Shown: positions 1-8,909, counted from the stretch's first letter. The stretch: 64,000 bases of DNA from Plantactinospora endophytica (GCF_016862915.1 NZ_BONW01000039.1:1-64000), one strand, 5' to 3'. The notes: a model not told the origin generated them from the sequence alone. Made by a program: numbers and translations.

Positions 1-39
1 AGATGAGAGCTACAAGACAGGCTCGCTGATGCCTGGGTA

Positions 40-237
40 CTACGCCCTCGCCTCGCCTGCGGTCATCGATGCGACGAAGGTGGCCCAAGCCGTCGCCTTG
101 AACATCAGTACCGGGCCTAAGGTGTCCTTGCTGTCCCGCACCGGTACGACACCGGGGAGGTTCAGCGCGGCCTCGACGCACTGGCCGTTGGCGTCGCTGC
201 GGGTGCTCTTGTGCCACATGGCACGAGACAGGTCCAT
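40..237 (-). CDS. DUF397 domain protein
   Basis: A 65-residue protein that fits the DUF397 family over its whole length: an early W-x-K-S motif, a Cys-Val-Glu motif near residue 20, a VRDSKD motif near residue 33, then GPVL and a C-terminal W-x-x-F-V. The ATG at 237 follows a strong AGGAGGAGG ribosome site. It lies 26 bases downstream of an XRE regulator on the same strand; such pairs are common in actinomycetes and some (WhiJ/AbaA-type) affect development and antibiotic production, apparently as regulator plus small modulator. Codon 40 is the rare leucine codon TTA (complement of 118-120), so translation may depend on the bldA tRNA. The family call is firm; the partner role is inferred from neighbourhood. 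Confidence 0.9.
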   Translation of the reverse strand: MDLSRAMWHKSTRSDANGQCVEAALNLPGVVPVRDSKDTLGPVLMFKATAWATFVASMTAGEARA

Positions 238-263
238 CGCCGCCCCTCCTCCTTCTTTCGGAT

Positions 264-1118
264 CTAGGCCAGGTCCCTGGCGACGGCGGCGATCAGGTCG
301 CGGGACTTGCTGGCGCTGAGCGCTGCCGCATGTAGGTGGGTGTAGGTAAGGGTAACCCGACGCATGTCGTCTTCACGTTCGAGGTAGGCGTCGCCTGCCT
401 GGCTCACCACGTAGGCGACCGGGCTGTGCACGTCTTCGGGGAACTCTAAGATCGAGAAGGAGCCGACGGTGCCGGGGTGCCAGCCCTCGCTGAACGGCAA
501 GACCTGCAGCTCGATGTTCGGCCGCTTGCTCATCTCGACCAGGTGGCGGAGTTGGGCGCGCATGACGTCAATGCCGCCGGTGTGGCGGTGCAGCACGCCT
601 TCGTCCACGATCGCCCAGAACGTCAGCGGCGGATCCTCGGTCAGGCAGGCTTGCCGGGCCATGCGCAGCTCTACACGGCGGCGGACTTCTTCCTCTTTCC
701 CTGGCCAGGCCGCCTTGGTGATGGCGCGGGCGTAGTCCTCGGTCTGGAGCAGGCCGGGCACGACGGCCAGTTCGAAGTTCTTGACCTCGACGGCCGCGCC
801 CTCCAAGCCGACGTACATGCTGTAGTTGCTGGGCAGTTGGCCGTACTTGGCCCACCAGCCGCGCTGCTTGCCCTGCTGCTGGAGGTCGAAGATGGTGGCG
901 CGGCGCTGTTCGTCGCTGATGCCGTAGCGGTCGAGCATGACGATGAGGTCGCCGCGGTTGATGCCGACGTCGCCTGCCTCGATCTTGTAGATCTTCGACT
1001 CGCTGCAGCCAAGGACGTCCGCAATCTCGACCTGGGTGATCCCGGCTGCTTCGCGAGCGGCCTTGATCTGCCTGCCGAGCTGCCATCGCGCGATGGTCGG
1101 GCCGCTTGCCCTGGGCAC
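264..1118 (-). CDS. XRE-family regulator with DUF5753 domain
   Basis: A 284-residue protein with an N-terminal Cro/C1-type helix-turn-helix (about residues 13-66, including ITQVEIADVLGCSESKIYKI) followed by a DUF5753 domain (about 90-270), the usual architecture of actinomycete XRE regulators paired with DUF397 proteins. I place the start at the GTG at 1118 because an AGGAGG sits at the right distance; the frame is open further up to 1184, but that extension has no ribosome site. It is probably co-transcribed with the DUF397 gene downstream. Codon 224 is TTA (complement of 447-449), so both genes of the pair carry this bldA-dependent codon. The target genes are unknown. Confidence 0.92.
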   Translation of the reverse strand: MPRASGPTIARWQLGRQIKAAREAAGITQVEIADVLGCSESKIYKIEAGDVGINRGDLIVMLDRYGISDEQRRATIFDLQQQGKQRGWWAKYGQLPSNYSMYVGLEGAAVEVKNFELAVVPGLLQTEDYARAITKAAWPGKEEEVRRRVELRMARQACLTEDPPLTFWAIVDEGVLHRHTGGIDVMRAQLRHLVEMSKRPNIELQVLPFSEGWHPGTVGSFSILEFPEDVHSPVAYVVSQAGDAYLEREDDMRRVTLTYTHLHAAALSASKSRDLIAAVARDLA

Positions 1119-1443
1119 CTTGACCCTCCTCTGCCTGGCTGATCGACAGTCTTCTCCGCCCCGGGCGGGCGGGCAAGGCGCCACGCCGACCCATCAGACC
1201 AGACTCGTAAAACTTACACTGAAGTATTGAACCCGGAAGATTTGCGTGTCAGTCTGTAATCGGCCGGTGTCGTTGGGTGGATCCGAGATCCTCGGCGGCA
1301 GTGGTGAAGGAACCCGGCGGAGGGCGGTCTTGCAGGTGGGTGCCGGTTCGTCGCTCTCCGCCGGGCTGTAGTGCACGTACATGGCTGCCGGACGGACGGC
1401 GGCAACCGCCCGTCCGGCAGCCACACCGAAGCGAGGGTTGAGC
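1119..1443. other. Intergenic region, 325 bases
   Basis: This is upstream of the XRE gene and of the small protein at 1444. The stretch 1205-1255 is AT-richer than its surroundings and probably holds the XRE promoter. A strong hairpin lies at 1383-1422. I see no coding signal; the open frames here overlap one another and lack ribosome sites. Confidence 0.5.
1383..1422. terminator. Perfect 13-bp inverted repeat (hairpin)
   Basis: GGCTGCCGGACGG at 1383-1395 is perfectly complementary to 1410-1422 with a 14-base loop. It lies 21 bases before the start of the small protein at 1444. With no U-run it could be a terminator for unseen upstream transcription or a leader hairpin of the downstream gene. 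Confidence 0.5.
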
Positions 1444-1584
1444 ATGGCGACAGCAGGTGCGCTGGTGGGAATCGCGCTGCTCGGGTTTCTGGCAGGGCTG
1501 TTCAGCTTCCGGGTGAAGAGCCGGTGGTGCCCGCGCTGCGGGACGTCCACTTCTCCAAGAAATCAGGGGCGGCACTGGGTATGA
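1444..1584 (+). CDS. Small membrane-anchored protein with CPRC motif
   Basis: A possible 46-residue protein: a short N-terminus, one hydrophobic helix (about residues 5-21, GALVGIALLGFLAGLF), a basic stretch (RVKSR) and WCPRCGTST, half of a zinc-ribbon-like pair. GAGGG precedes the ATG at a suitable distance. Small actinomycete proteins with one helix followed by RWCP-x-CG are familiar to me as hypothetical proteins of unknown role. Only one CxxC is present, and the sequence after it (1585-1800) is lower in GC and looks non-coding, so the gene may be truncated. Moderate confidence that it is expressed. Confidence 0.45.
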   Translation: MATAGALVGIALLGFLAGLFSFRVKSRWCPRCGTSTSPRNQGRHWV

Positions 1585-1845
1585 ACATTGCGCCGACACA
1601 GATGTCACCGGCTGGGAGCCGACGGAGTTGATGCCAACTTGACGATTGGATCGCCTTGGAGCGAACTTGCCGTACAAAGCGGCCGGGCCAGAAATCGATT
1701 TTGCCCAATCTGGCTTGAACAAGGCGCTACCCGGCGCGGTGGGCGGACATTGCGCCGACGCGCCGGAGAGTCGTGATCCTAACTGTCCGGAAGGTTACCG
1801 AACGTGTTTCGGCTGGTGGGGGCAAGGGTCGGTAAGGATGGAGGT
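1585..1845. other. Lower-GC intergenic stretch with a direct repeat
   Basis: No gene is apparent. A 15-base direct repeat (ACATTGCGCCGAC-x-C) occurs at 1585-1599 and 1747-1761, 14 of 15 identical. The base composition is less GC-rich than the neighbouring genes, consistent with old decayed sequence. Confidence 0.4.
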
Positions 1846-3240
1846 ATGCCTTCGCCACTGTCCAAGCCCCGCCACGCCGTGGTCGTCGGCGGGAGCTTCG
1901 CCGGTCTGTGTATCGCGCGTACCCTCGCCGATCATGTCGAACGGGTTACCGTACTCGACCGGGACCGCTTTCCGGACGGACCGCGGCTGCGTACCGGTGT
2001 TCCGCAGGCCCGTCACCTGCACGTCCTGATCACGTCCGGGCAGCGCGCCCTCGACCGGCTATTCCCCGGCCTGATGGCCGAACTCTACGACCGGGGCGCC
2101 GTACCGGTCGCCGCCCCGACCGACCTGCTGTCGCTGAGCCCGTACGGCTGGCGGGAACGTTTCCCGGCCACGCACACCCTGGTCGGGGCCAGCCGGGAAC
2201 TGCTGGACTGGACCATCCGGCAGCGGCTCTCGGCCGACGGGCGGATCCGGTTCGAGTCTGCCCGGGAGGTGGTCGGGCTGCTGCCCGGCGACGACGGCGC
2301 CTCGGTCGCCGGAGTGGAGTTGCGGGTCCGCCGTGGCGGGTCCGAGATCCACCGCTGCGACGCCGACCTGGTCGTCGACGCCAGCGGGCGCGGCTCGCGT
2401 ACGCCGGGCTGGCTGGACGCGCTCGGCTACGGGCGGCCGGCGGAGACCCGGATCGACGCCGGGCTGGGCTACGCGAGCCGGCGGTACCGGCTGCCCCCGG
2501 GGGTCGCCGACAGTTGGAAGAACATCATGGTGATGCCGAAGCCGCCGCACGTCTCCCGGGCCGGCGTGCTGTACCCGATCGAGAACGGCCGCTGGATGGT
2601 CACGCTCGGCGGGTTCGGCGACGAGACTCCGCCCACCGACGAGGCGGGCTTCCTGGAGTTCACCCGCAACCTGCGCAGCCCGCTGATCTACGAGGCGATC
2701 CGGGACGCCGAGCCGGAGGGGCCGATTCACGGGTACCGGCGCACCTCGAACCACCGCCGGCACTACGAGACGATGCCGCGCTGGCCGGAGGGGTTCCTGG
2801 TGGTGGGGGACGCCGCCTGTGCCTTCAATCCGGTCTACGGGCAGGGCATGAGCGTCGCCGCGCGGACGGCGGTGGTGCTCGGCGACCACCTGCGGACCCG
2901 GCCGGGGCGGTTCGGCCGGGCCGCCCAGGCGGCGGTGGCCGGGTGCAGTGCCACCGCCTGGACCATCGCCACCGGTACCGACCTGCGGTTCTCCTCCGGC
3001 GGGGCGGTACGGCCCGGGCGGCGTGGCCGGCTCTCCCACTGGTATCTGGACCGGGCCTCCGACGTGGCGGACCGGGACCCGTACGTGCTGCGGGTGCTGA
3101 CCGACGTGCAACACCTGGTCCGGCCGCCGACGGCGCTGGCCCATCCGAGGGTGGCGCTGCGGGTGCTGCGCGGTCCGACCCGCCCGCCGCTGTCCACCCC
3201 GCCCATCACGGCACCGGCTCGGCCGGCACCCGGACGGTGA
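1846..3240 (+). CDS. FAD-dependent oxidoreductase (hydroxylase/reductase fold)
   Basis: A 464-residue flavoprotein. The N-terminal Rossmann motif VVVGGSFAGLCIAR (about residues 12-25) is followed by an acidic strand end (VTVLDRD), and the FAD-ribityl motif GDAACAFNPVYGQG lies around residue 320. This is the geranylgeranyl-reductase / squalene-epoxidase-like class of monooxygenases and dehydrogenases; the substrate cannot be read from sequence. I choose the ATG at 1846 because GGAGG precedes it directly; an in-frame ATG at 1804 has no such site. The 3' end overlaps the convergent TetR gene by 35 bases. With the neighbouring TetR regulator and ketosynthase it looks like part of a small lipid or polyketide tailoring module. 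Confidence 0.85.
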   Translation: MPSPLSKPRHAVVVGGSFAGLCIARTLADHVERVTVLDRDRFPDGPRLRTGVPQARHLHVLITSGQRALDRLFPGLMAELYDRGAVPVAAPTDLLSLSPYGWRERFPATHTLVGASRELLDWTIRQRLSADGRIRFESAREVVGLLPGDDGASVAGVELRVRRGGSEIHRCDADLVVDASGRGSRTPGWLDALGYGRPAETRIDAGLGYASRRYRLPPGVADSWKNIMVMPKPPHVSRAGVLYPIENGRWMVTLGGFGDETPPTDEAGFLEFTRNLRSPLIYEAIRDAEPEGPIHGYRRTSNHRRHYETMPRWPEGFLVVGDAACAFNPVYGQGMSVAARTAVVLGDHLRTRPGRFGRAAQAAVAGCSATAWTIATGTDLRFSSGGAVRPGRRGRLSHWYLDRASDVADRDPYVLRVLTDVQHLVRPPTALAHPRVALRVLRGPTRPPLSTPPITAPARPAPGR

Positions 3241-3799
3241 GCACCCCGGCCAGGTCGATGTCCTCGGCGCGGCCGTCGAAGCCGGACTCCGAGATCAGTC
3301 GGGCGCCGAGGACGGTGCTCCAGAAGGTGCGGGCCTCGACGTCGGCGGGACGGTCGATCACCCAGCCGTGCCGGTCCAGGATCGCGGCGAGATAGCTCTG
3401 CGCCTGGCGGAACAGCACGGTGAGGCTCTGCTCGGCGACCGGGCGCAGTTCCGGCCGGCGCCGGGTGATCGACATCGCCTGCACCGCGATCGGTACCGCC
3501 GGCAGGGTCAGCGCGCTGCGGGCCAGCGCCGCCCGGAACGCGGCCGGGGTACGTCGGCGCAGGCCGACCGGCTCCAGCCGCTCGGCGTCCCGGAGCAGCA
3601 GCATGAAGGCGGCGTGTACGAACAGCCCCTCCTTCGAGCCGAAGTAGTAGGTGATCTGGTTCGGGTGCGCCGAGGCGGCAGCCGCGATCTCGGCCACGCT
3701 GACGGCGTCGAAGCCGCGCTCGGCGAAGAGTGTCGCGGCCTGTTCGAGGATCTGCGCCCGGGTACGCCGACCACGGGCTCTGGGCGGCTCGGTGGACAT
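3206..3799 (-). CDS. TetR-family transcriptional regulator
   Basis: A 197-residue regulator. Residues 10-55 form the TetR DNA-binding domain (RRTRAQILEQAATLFAERGF, then the recognition region SAHPNQITYYFGSKEGLF); the rest is the helical ligand-binding domain. The start is the ATG at 3799 (protein begins MSTEPP). It is divergent from the ketosynthase at 3870, and a 21-bp palindrome lies between them at 3804-3824, so it probably represses itself and the ketosynthase. Its 3' end overlaps the convergent FAD oxidoreductase by 35 bases. The ligand is unknown. Confidence 0.92.
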   Translation of the reverse strand: MSTEPPRARGRRTRAQILEQAATLFAERGFDAVSVAEIAAAASAHPNQITYYFGSKEGLFVHAAFMLLLRDAERLEPVGLRRRTPAAFRAALARSALTLPAVPIAVQAMSITRRRPELRPVAEQSLTVLFRQAQSYLAAILDRHGWVIDRPADVEARTFWSTVLGARLISESGFDGRAEDIDLAGVLTVRVPAEPVP

Positions 3800-3803
3800 G
3801 CCA

Positions 3804-3824
3804 TAGTTGTATGCGATACAACTA
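3804..3824. promoter_or_regulatory. TetR-type operator palindrome
   Basis: Two perfect 9-bp arms, TAGTTGTAT and ATACAACTA, are separated by GCG. The site lies 5 bases upstream of the tetR start codon and 46 bases upstream of the ketosynthase start, the usual position for an operator controlling both divergent genes. It is strikingly AT-rich for this genome. Confidence 0.85.
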
Positions 3825-3869
3825 ACGGAGGACAAGCCGGCACACCGCGCGGACGACGAGGAGACCAGC

Positions 3870-5105
3870 ATGAGCGGCCGGGACGCGGTAGTCACCGGAC
3901 TCGGCGCGACCACCCCGCTCGGCGGGGACGTCGACTCCCTCTGGCAGGGCATGCTCGCCGGACGCTCCGGAGTACGCCGGATCGACGACCTGGTGGCCGA
4001 CTTCCCGTACACCGACGACCTGCCGACGAAGATCGCCGCTCCGATGGCGGTCTCCCCGGAGACGGCGCTGTCCCGGGTGCAGGCCCGCCGGATGGACCGT
4101 TGCCAGCAGGCCGCCCTAGTCGCCGCGCGGCAGGCCTGGGCCGACGCCGGCAGTCCCGAGGTCGACCCGCTACGCCTCGCGGTGGTGATCGGGACCGGGA
4201 TCGGCGGCGTCAACACCCTGCTGGCCCAGGACGACCTGCTGGAGGAGAAGGGGCCGGCCCGGATCTCCCCGCTCACCGTGCCGATGCTGATGCCGAACGG
4301 CCCGGCGGCCTGGGTCAGCCTGGAGTTCGGCGCCCGGGCCGGCGTCTACACCACGGTCTCCGCCTGCGCCTCCGGCGCCGAGGCGCTCGCCCTGGCCGCC
4401 CGGCTGGTCCGGGCCGGCGAGGCCGACGTGGTGATCGCCGGTGGCGCGGAGGCGGCCATCGCACCGCTGACCATCGCCGGCTTCGCCCAGGCGCGCACGT
4501 TGTCGAAGCGCAACGACGAGCCGGAGTGGGCCTCCCGGCCGTTCGACGTGGACCGCGACGGCTTCGTGCTCGGTGAGGGGGCCGGGGTGATGGTGCTGGA
4601 ACGGGCGGACTTCGCCGCCGCGCGTGGCGCCCGGGTGCTCGGCCGGCTGGCCGGCTACGGCATCACCGCCGACGCCCACCACATCACCGGTCCGGACCCG
4701 ACCGGTGCCGGCCAGGTCCGGGCGATCCGCAACGCCGTGTCCGACGCCGGGCTGCAATCCTCCGACGTCGGACACGTGAACTGCCACGCCACCTCCACGG
4801 TGGTCGGCGACGTGGGGGAGGCGAGCGCGATCCAGCAGGCGCTCGGCGACGACGTCGTACTCACCGCGCCGAAGTCGAGCCTCGGGCACCTGGTCGGCGC
4901 GGCCGGCGCCGTCGAGGGCATCGTCACCCTGCTGTCGGTCGCCAACGGCGTCATCCCGCCGACACTGAACCTCGACCGGAAGGCCCCCGAGGTCCGGTTG
5001 GACGTGGCCAGCGCCGCGCCGCGCGAGCAGCGTCTCGCCGCCGCCGTCTGCAACTCGTTCGGCTTCGGCGGGCAGAACGTCTCGCTGCTGTTCACCGCCA
5101 ACTGA
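3870..5105 (+). CDS. Beta-ketoacyl-ACP synthase (FabF/KAS II type)
   Basis: A 411-residue condensing enzyme with the full catalytic set: Cys166 in TVSACASG, His306 in NCHATST, Lys335 and His340 in KSSLGHLVGAAG, matching the spacing of KAS II enzymes. It would extend acyl-ACP with malonyl-ACP in fatty-acid or polyketide-type synthesis. The ATG at 3870 follows GAGGAG. NCHATST replaces the more usual N-x-H-G-T-S-T, a small deviation also seen in secondary-metabolism ketosynthases. No acyl carrier protein, chain-length factor or acyltransferase lies nearby, so it is probably a tailoring or housekeeping paralogue under TetR control. Confidence 0.92.
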   Translation: MSGRDAVVTGLGATTPLGGDVDSLWQGMLAGRSGVRRIDDLVADFPYTDDLPTKIAAPMAVSPETALSRVQARRMDRCQQAALVAARQAWADAGSPEVDPLRLAVVIGTGIGGVNTLLAQDDLLEEKGPARISPLTVPMLMPNGPAAWVSLEFGARAGVYTTVSACASGAEALALAARLVRAGEADVVIAGGAEAAIAPLTIAGFAQARTLSKRNDEPEWASRPFDVDRDGFVLGEGAGVMVLERADFAAARGARVLGRLAGYGITADAHHITGPDPTGAGQVRAIRNAVSDAGLQSSDVGHVNCHATSTVVGDVGEASAIQQALGDDVVLTAPKSSLGHLVGAAGAVEGIVTLLSVANGVIPPTLNLDRKAPEVRLDVASAAPREQRLAAAVCNSFGFGGQNVSLLFTAN

Positions 5106-5143
5106 CGGCGGCTCCGTCCGGCGCCTGAGTTACCCGGGGAGGT

Positions 5144-5155
5144 TGAAAAGTTTCA
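5144..5155. promoter_or_regulatory. Predicted LacI operator upstream of the PL8 lyase
   Basis: TGAAAAGTTTCA matches the perfect site at 25004-25015 (TGAAACGTTTCA) in 11 of 12 positions. It overlaps a possible -35 element TTGAAA (5143-5148), with TTGAAT 17 bases further on as a -10, so binding would block transcription of the lyase. Confidence 0.65.
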
Positions 5156-5208
5156 CTGCGGTTGGTTGAATTCGGCAATAGCTTACCGTCGATCTTGGAG
5201 CGTCCGCC

Positions 5209-7815
5209 GTGTCCGTCTCCCGCCGCGCCGTCCTGTCGACGATCCCCGCCGCCGGCCTGCTGGCGCTGGCCGTACCGCTGCGGGCCAGAGCCGCGACCCC
5301 GCCGGAACGGGTGACCGCCGCCCCCGCCGAGCACGCCGTACTGCTCGGCAACACGGTCGCGGTCTTCGCGGGTACCGCCGGGTCGAACGTCCGGCCCGAG
5401 GTGGCCGGCAAGGTCGCGGCGATCGACTCGACCGCCCGGTCCCGGCTCGACGCGCTGGCCGCCGCCGGCCCGGGCGAACTGTTCCGGAGCGTTCCGCTGG
5501 GCACCAGCGACCCGAACCTGACCGCGTCGTTCCAGTACCTCTACGAGATCGCCCTGGCCACCCGGACCCCCGGTGGCACCCTCACCGGCGACGCGACCAT
5601 CCAGCGCCGGGTGATCGACGGTCTCGGCTGGCTGCACGAGCGCTACTACGGCGACCAGTCGGCCGGCTACTACGGCAACTGGCACAACTGGGAGATCGGC
5701 ATCTCCACCCACGTCAGTCGGACCCTGGTGCTGCTCGCCGACGAGGTGGCGGCGTACCGGCCGGAGCTGGTCGGGACCTACCTGACCTCGATGGACGGCT
5801 ACCTGCGCAACGGGAAGGACGGCGACGTCGACCTCGACTCGCGGTTCCACACCGGCGCGAACCTCGCCGACATCGCGACGAACCGGATCCTCCAGGGTGC
5901 CGTCTCCGGCGACGACGCCCGGATCAGCAAGGCGCTCGCCGACCAGCTCACCGTCTTCGCCACCGTCGACCCGTACGCGCTGCGGCACGGCGTCACCGAC
6001 GGCTACTACGCCGACGGGTCGTTCATCCAGCACGCCTCGGTCGCCTACACCGGCTCGTACGGGCGGAACCTGCTGACCCGGGTGGTGCAGACCATCAAGA
6101 TCCTCGAAGGTACCGGGTACGTCCAGCGCGCCGACCTGGTCGACGTGGTCCGGGGCTGGGTGGTCGACGGGTTCGCCCCGCTGATCTTCGAGGGCTGGAT
6201 GATGGAGGTCGTCAAGGGGCGGGCGGTCTCCCGGCCCGGCACCGGCTACGCCGACGTTGCCGCGGTGGTCGAGGCGGTCGTCGACCTCTCCGGTCACGCC
6301 ACCGGCGCCGACGCCCGCGCGCTGGCCGGCTACGTCAGGTTCGTCCGGCAGACCTCGCGGGCCGCGCCCAACCCGAGCACCTTCGTCTCCCCGGTCAGCA
6401 TCGCCCGGTACGCCGACATCCTCGCCGACGCCTCGATCCCGGCGGCCGACCTCAATCCCGCGCAGCGCTGCGTCGCGTTCAACGCGATGGACCGGACGGT
6501 GCACCGCCGCCCCGGTTACGCCTTCGCGCTCGCCCGCAGCTCCGACCGGATCAGCAAGTACGAGTACATGAGCGGCGAGAACCTGATGCCCTGGTTCCAG
6601 GGGGACGGGGCGTACTACCTCTACCTCGCCGGACAGGACCAGACCCAGGCGTACGGGGTGGACTACTTCACCACCGTCTCGCCGTACCGGCTGGCCGGGG
6701 TGACCGCGCCGGTCGAGCACCGGCACACCGTCCCCGAGCTGTACGGCACCGCCTGGTACGACAACCCGGCGCGCGGCTTCACCTCCTCGTCGGAGTCGCA
6801 GAACACGTACGTCTACTTCCCGCGCGGCACCAACCGGTTCTCCGGCGGGGCGAGCCTCGGCGCGTACGGGGCGGCCGGAATGGTCCAGTCCGACGACGCC
6901 GCGTACGCCGCGAAGCGGGCCGGCACGCTGCCGGACGACTTCGTCGCGTACCGGAACGCCGTGGCCACCAAGTCGTGGTTCCTCTTCGACGACGAGATCG
7001 TGGTACTCGCCGCCGGGGTCGGCGACCTGGCCGGCCGGGCGGTCAGCACGACGGTCGACAGCCGGATCGCCGAGGCGTCCGATCCGGTGACGATCACCGG
7101 ACGACTCCGCGACGGCCGGCACTTCACCGGCCCTGCCACGGCCACTGCCAGCGACACTGGCACGGCCACCGACAGCGACACTGCCACCGGCAGCGGCAGT
7201 GCCCCGCTGGCCTGGCTGCGCTACGCCAACGCCGCCCAGCAGACCTCGGTCGGCTACGTCTTCCTGGCCGGGCCGGCGCCCACCGTCACCCTCGACACGG
7301 TGACCCGGAGCCGCCGGCTGGTCCGCACCGCCAACCCGGACACGATGGTCCGCAAGCAGGTCTTCTCCGTCTCGGTGGAGCAGCCCGCCGCCGCCCCGCA
7401 CGGCTCGCTGGCGTACGCGCTGCTGCCGAACGCCACCGAGCAGCGGCTGCGAGCGTACCCGGGCGGGCCGGTCGTGGTGCTGGCCAACAGCACCCGGTTC
7501 CAGGCGGTCCGGCACGCCGGGCTGGGGCTGGTCGCCGCGAACGCCTTCACGCCCGGCCAGCACGCCGCCGACCGGCTGGTGGTCGACGGCCCGGCCTCGG
7601 TGCTGGTCCGGCAGGCCCGGGACGGCACAGTCTCGGTCGCGCTGGCCGACCCGACCACCGACCGGGACACGGTCTCGGTGACGCTACGCGGCAGGTGGCG
7701 CCGGGTGGTCGCGGCCGACGACGGGGTCCGGGTCCGCCGGGTCCCCGGCGGCGCCCGGATCGAGGCCCACACCCGGCACGCGTACGGCCGCAGCTTCCAG
7801 GTGACCCTGCGCTAG
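5209..7815 (+). CDS. Secreted polysaccharide lyase family 8
   Basis: An 868-residue secreted enzyme. A twin-arginine-like signal (SVSRRAVLSTIPAAGLLALA, then ARA-A) opens the protein. The alpha/alpha-toroid domain carries the aromatic patch NWHNWEIG (157-164) and candidate catalytic residues Asn218, His275 and Tyr284; the nine-residue His-Tyr spacing equals that of hyaluronate lyases. The central and C-terminal beta-sandwich domains follow (YMSGENLMPWFQGDGAYY near 455). Family 8 enzymes cleave uronic-acid-containing polymers (hyaluronan, chondroitin, xanthan) by beta-elimination; the substrate here is not readable. The GTG start at 5209 has GGAG upstream. A Ser/Thr/Ala-rich insert (about residues 643-665) is simple repetitive sequence. 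A predicted LacI site precedes the gene. Confidence 0.9.
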   Translation: MSVSRRAVLSTIPAAGLLALAVPLRARAATPPERVTAAPAEHAVLLGNTVAVFAGTAGSNVRPEVAGKVAAIDSTARSRLDALAAAGPGELFRSVPLGTSDPNLTASFQYLYEIALATRTPGGTLTGDATIQRRVIDGLGWLHERYYGDQSAGYYGNWHNWEIGISTHVSRTLVLLADEVAAYRPELVGTYLTSMDGYLRNGKDGDVDLDSRFHTGANLADIATNRILQGAVSGDDARISKALADQLTVFATVDPYALRHGVTDGYYADGSFIQHASVAYTGSYGRNLLTRVVQTIKILEGTGYVQRADLVDVVRGWVVDGFAPLIFEGWMMEVVKGRAVSRPGTGYADVAAVVEAVVDLSGHATGADARALAGYVRFVRQTSRAAPNPSTFVSPVSIARYADILADASIPAADLNPAQRCVAFNAMDRTVHRRPGYAFALARSSDRISKYEYMSGENLMPWFQGDGAYYLYLAGQDQTQAYGVDYFTTVSPYRLAGVTAPVEHRHTVPELYGTAWYDNPARGFTSSSESQNTYVYFPRGTNRFSGGASLGAYGAAGMVQSDDAAYAAKRAGTLPDDFVAYRNAVATKSWFLFDDEIVVLAAGVGDLAGRAVSTTVDSRIAEASDPVTITGRLRDGRHFTGPATATASDTGTATDSDTATGSGSAPLAWLRYANAAQQTSVGYVFLAGPAPTVTLDTVTRSRRLVRTANPDTMVRKQVFSVSVEQPAAAPHGSLAYALLPNATEQRLRAYPGGPVVVLANSTRFQAVRHAGLGLVAANAFTPGQHAADRLVVDGPASVLVRQARDGTVSVALADPTTDRDTVSVTLRGRWRRVVAADDGVRVRRVPGGARIEAHTRHAYGRSFQVTLR

Positions 7816-7829
7816 CAGCACCGCCCGAA

Positions 7830-8909
7830 CTAGCCTCGGGTACGCGGCAGGCAGCACTTCTTGTACTTCAGCCCGGAACCGCACCAGCACGCCTCGTTCC
7901 GCTCCGGCGGCCAGCGCAGTTGCGTGCCCCGCTCGGCCAGTTCCGTCGCGTAACCGGCCCGGGCCGACTCGTCGGTCGGGTCCGCGCCGTCGCGCCCGGC
8001 GAATCCGGCCAGCCCCTCGGTGGAGCCGCGCAGCGGGCCGAGCCCGATCCGGCCCGAGTCGGCCAGCCGGACGAGTTCCCGCTGGACCCGGCCCCGGTGC
8101 TCGTCCCAGTTCCGGCCGAACACCTCGGCCAGGTCGGGCCAGCGCGACAGCAGCGCGTCGAGTTCCGCCTCGGGCAGGAAGAGCCGGCCGGCCGGACCCG
8201 GCTCGGCCGCCGCCGTGGTCGCACTGCGGAAGAGTTCGTTCTCCAGCCGGTCGGCCAGGTTGTCGTTCTGGTCGTGCGGCAGGGCGAGTTCGCGGCGTAC
8301 CCGGTGCCGCTGTTGCAGCAGGAAGAAGAGCAGCCCACCGGCCTCCTGCACGGCCGCCTCGCCGGTCACCGGTCCGGCGGTCACCGCTTCTCCGGCCACC
8401 GGCTCGGTGGTGCCGGCCTCGGCCGTCTCCTCCGTCGGGGTGGGCCGGTTGCGCAGTGCGGTCTCCACCGCCTCGGTGAGCCACTGCTCGGCCAGGTCGG
8501 TCCGACCGCCGACGTCCAACGCGGCGCTGAGGTAGGCGGCGGCGTCGGGCTGGGAGTCGAGCAGTGGGCGGAGCGCGGTGAGTTCGGCGAGCGCCTCGTC
8601 GGCCCGCCCGGTCCGGAACAGGATCCGGGCGTGCAGGGCGCGGGCGAATCCGGCGTCCGGGTCGGTGTCGTCGGGGTACGCCGCGACGGCGCGGTCCGCG
8701 TACCGCAGCGCGGCGTCGAACTTCGCCCTGGTCTCGGCGATCTCCGCGGCCAGGGTCAGCGCCTTTCCGGCGTCCGTCGGGTCGGCGAGCCGGCCCTGTT
8801 CGGCCGCGTCGGCGACCTCGGCGGCGATGCCCAGCGGGTTGGCCGCGCCCAGCGCGGACTGTCGTAGCTCGGTCAGGTCTGCGCTGCTGAGAACGTCTTT
8901 CGTCGGCAC
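7830..8909 (-). CDS. TPR-like protein with C-terminal SEC-C zinc motif
   Basis: A 359-residue protein. The N-terminal half is alpha-helical and TPR-like (for example AEIAETRAKFDAALRYADRA); the extreme C-terminus is a complete SEC-C motif, CWCGSGLKYKKCC, the zinc-binding module first seen in SecA and widespread in small actinobacterial proteins. I place the start at the GTG at 8909, preceded by GGTGA; an in-frame GTG at 8930 is possible. It ends 14 bases from the convergent PL8 gene. The role is unknown; SEC-C probably mediates protein or ribosome contacts. It is probably unrelated to the carbohydrate genes around it. Confidence 0.85.
   Translation of the reverse strand: MPTKDVLSSADLTELRQSALGAANPLGIAAEVADAAEQGRLADPTDAGKALTLAAEIAETRAKFDAALRYADRAVAAYPDDTDPDAGFARALHARILFRTGRADEALAELTALRPLLDSQPDAAAYLSAALDVGGRTDLAEQWLTEAVETALRNRPTPTEETAEAGTTEPVAGEAVTAGPVTGEAAVQEAGGLLFFLLQQRHRVRRELALPHDQNDNLADRLENELFRSATTAAAEPGPAGRLFLPEAELDALLSRWPDLAEVFGRNWDEHRGRVQRELVRLADSGRIGLGPLRGSTEGLAGFAGRDGADPTDESARAGYATELAERGTQLRWPPERNEACWCGSGLKYKKCCLPRTRG

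Noticed and set aside
5092-7563. 823-codon open frame on the minus strand opposite the PL8 lyase
   Set aside because: High-GC shadow of the real gene; no ribosome site, Gly/Arg/Val/Pro-rich translation and no domain.
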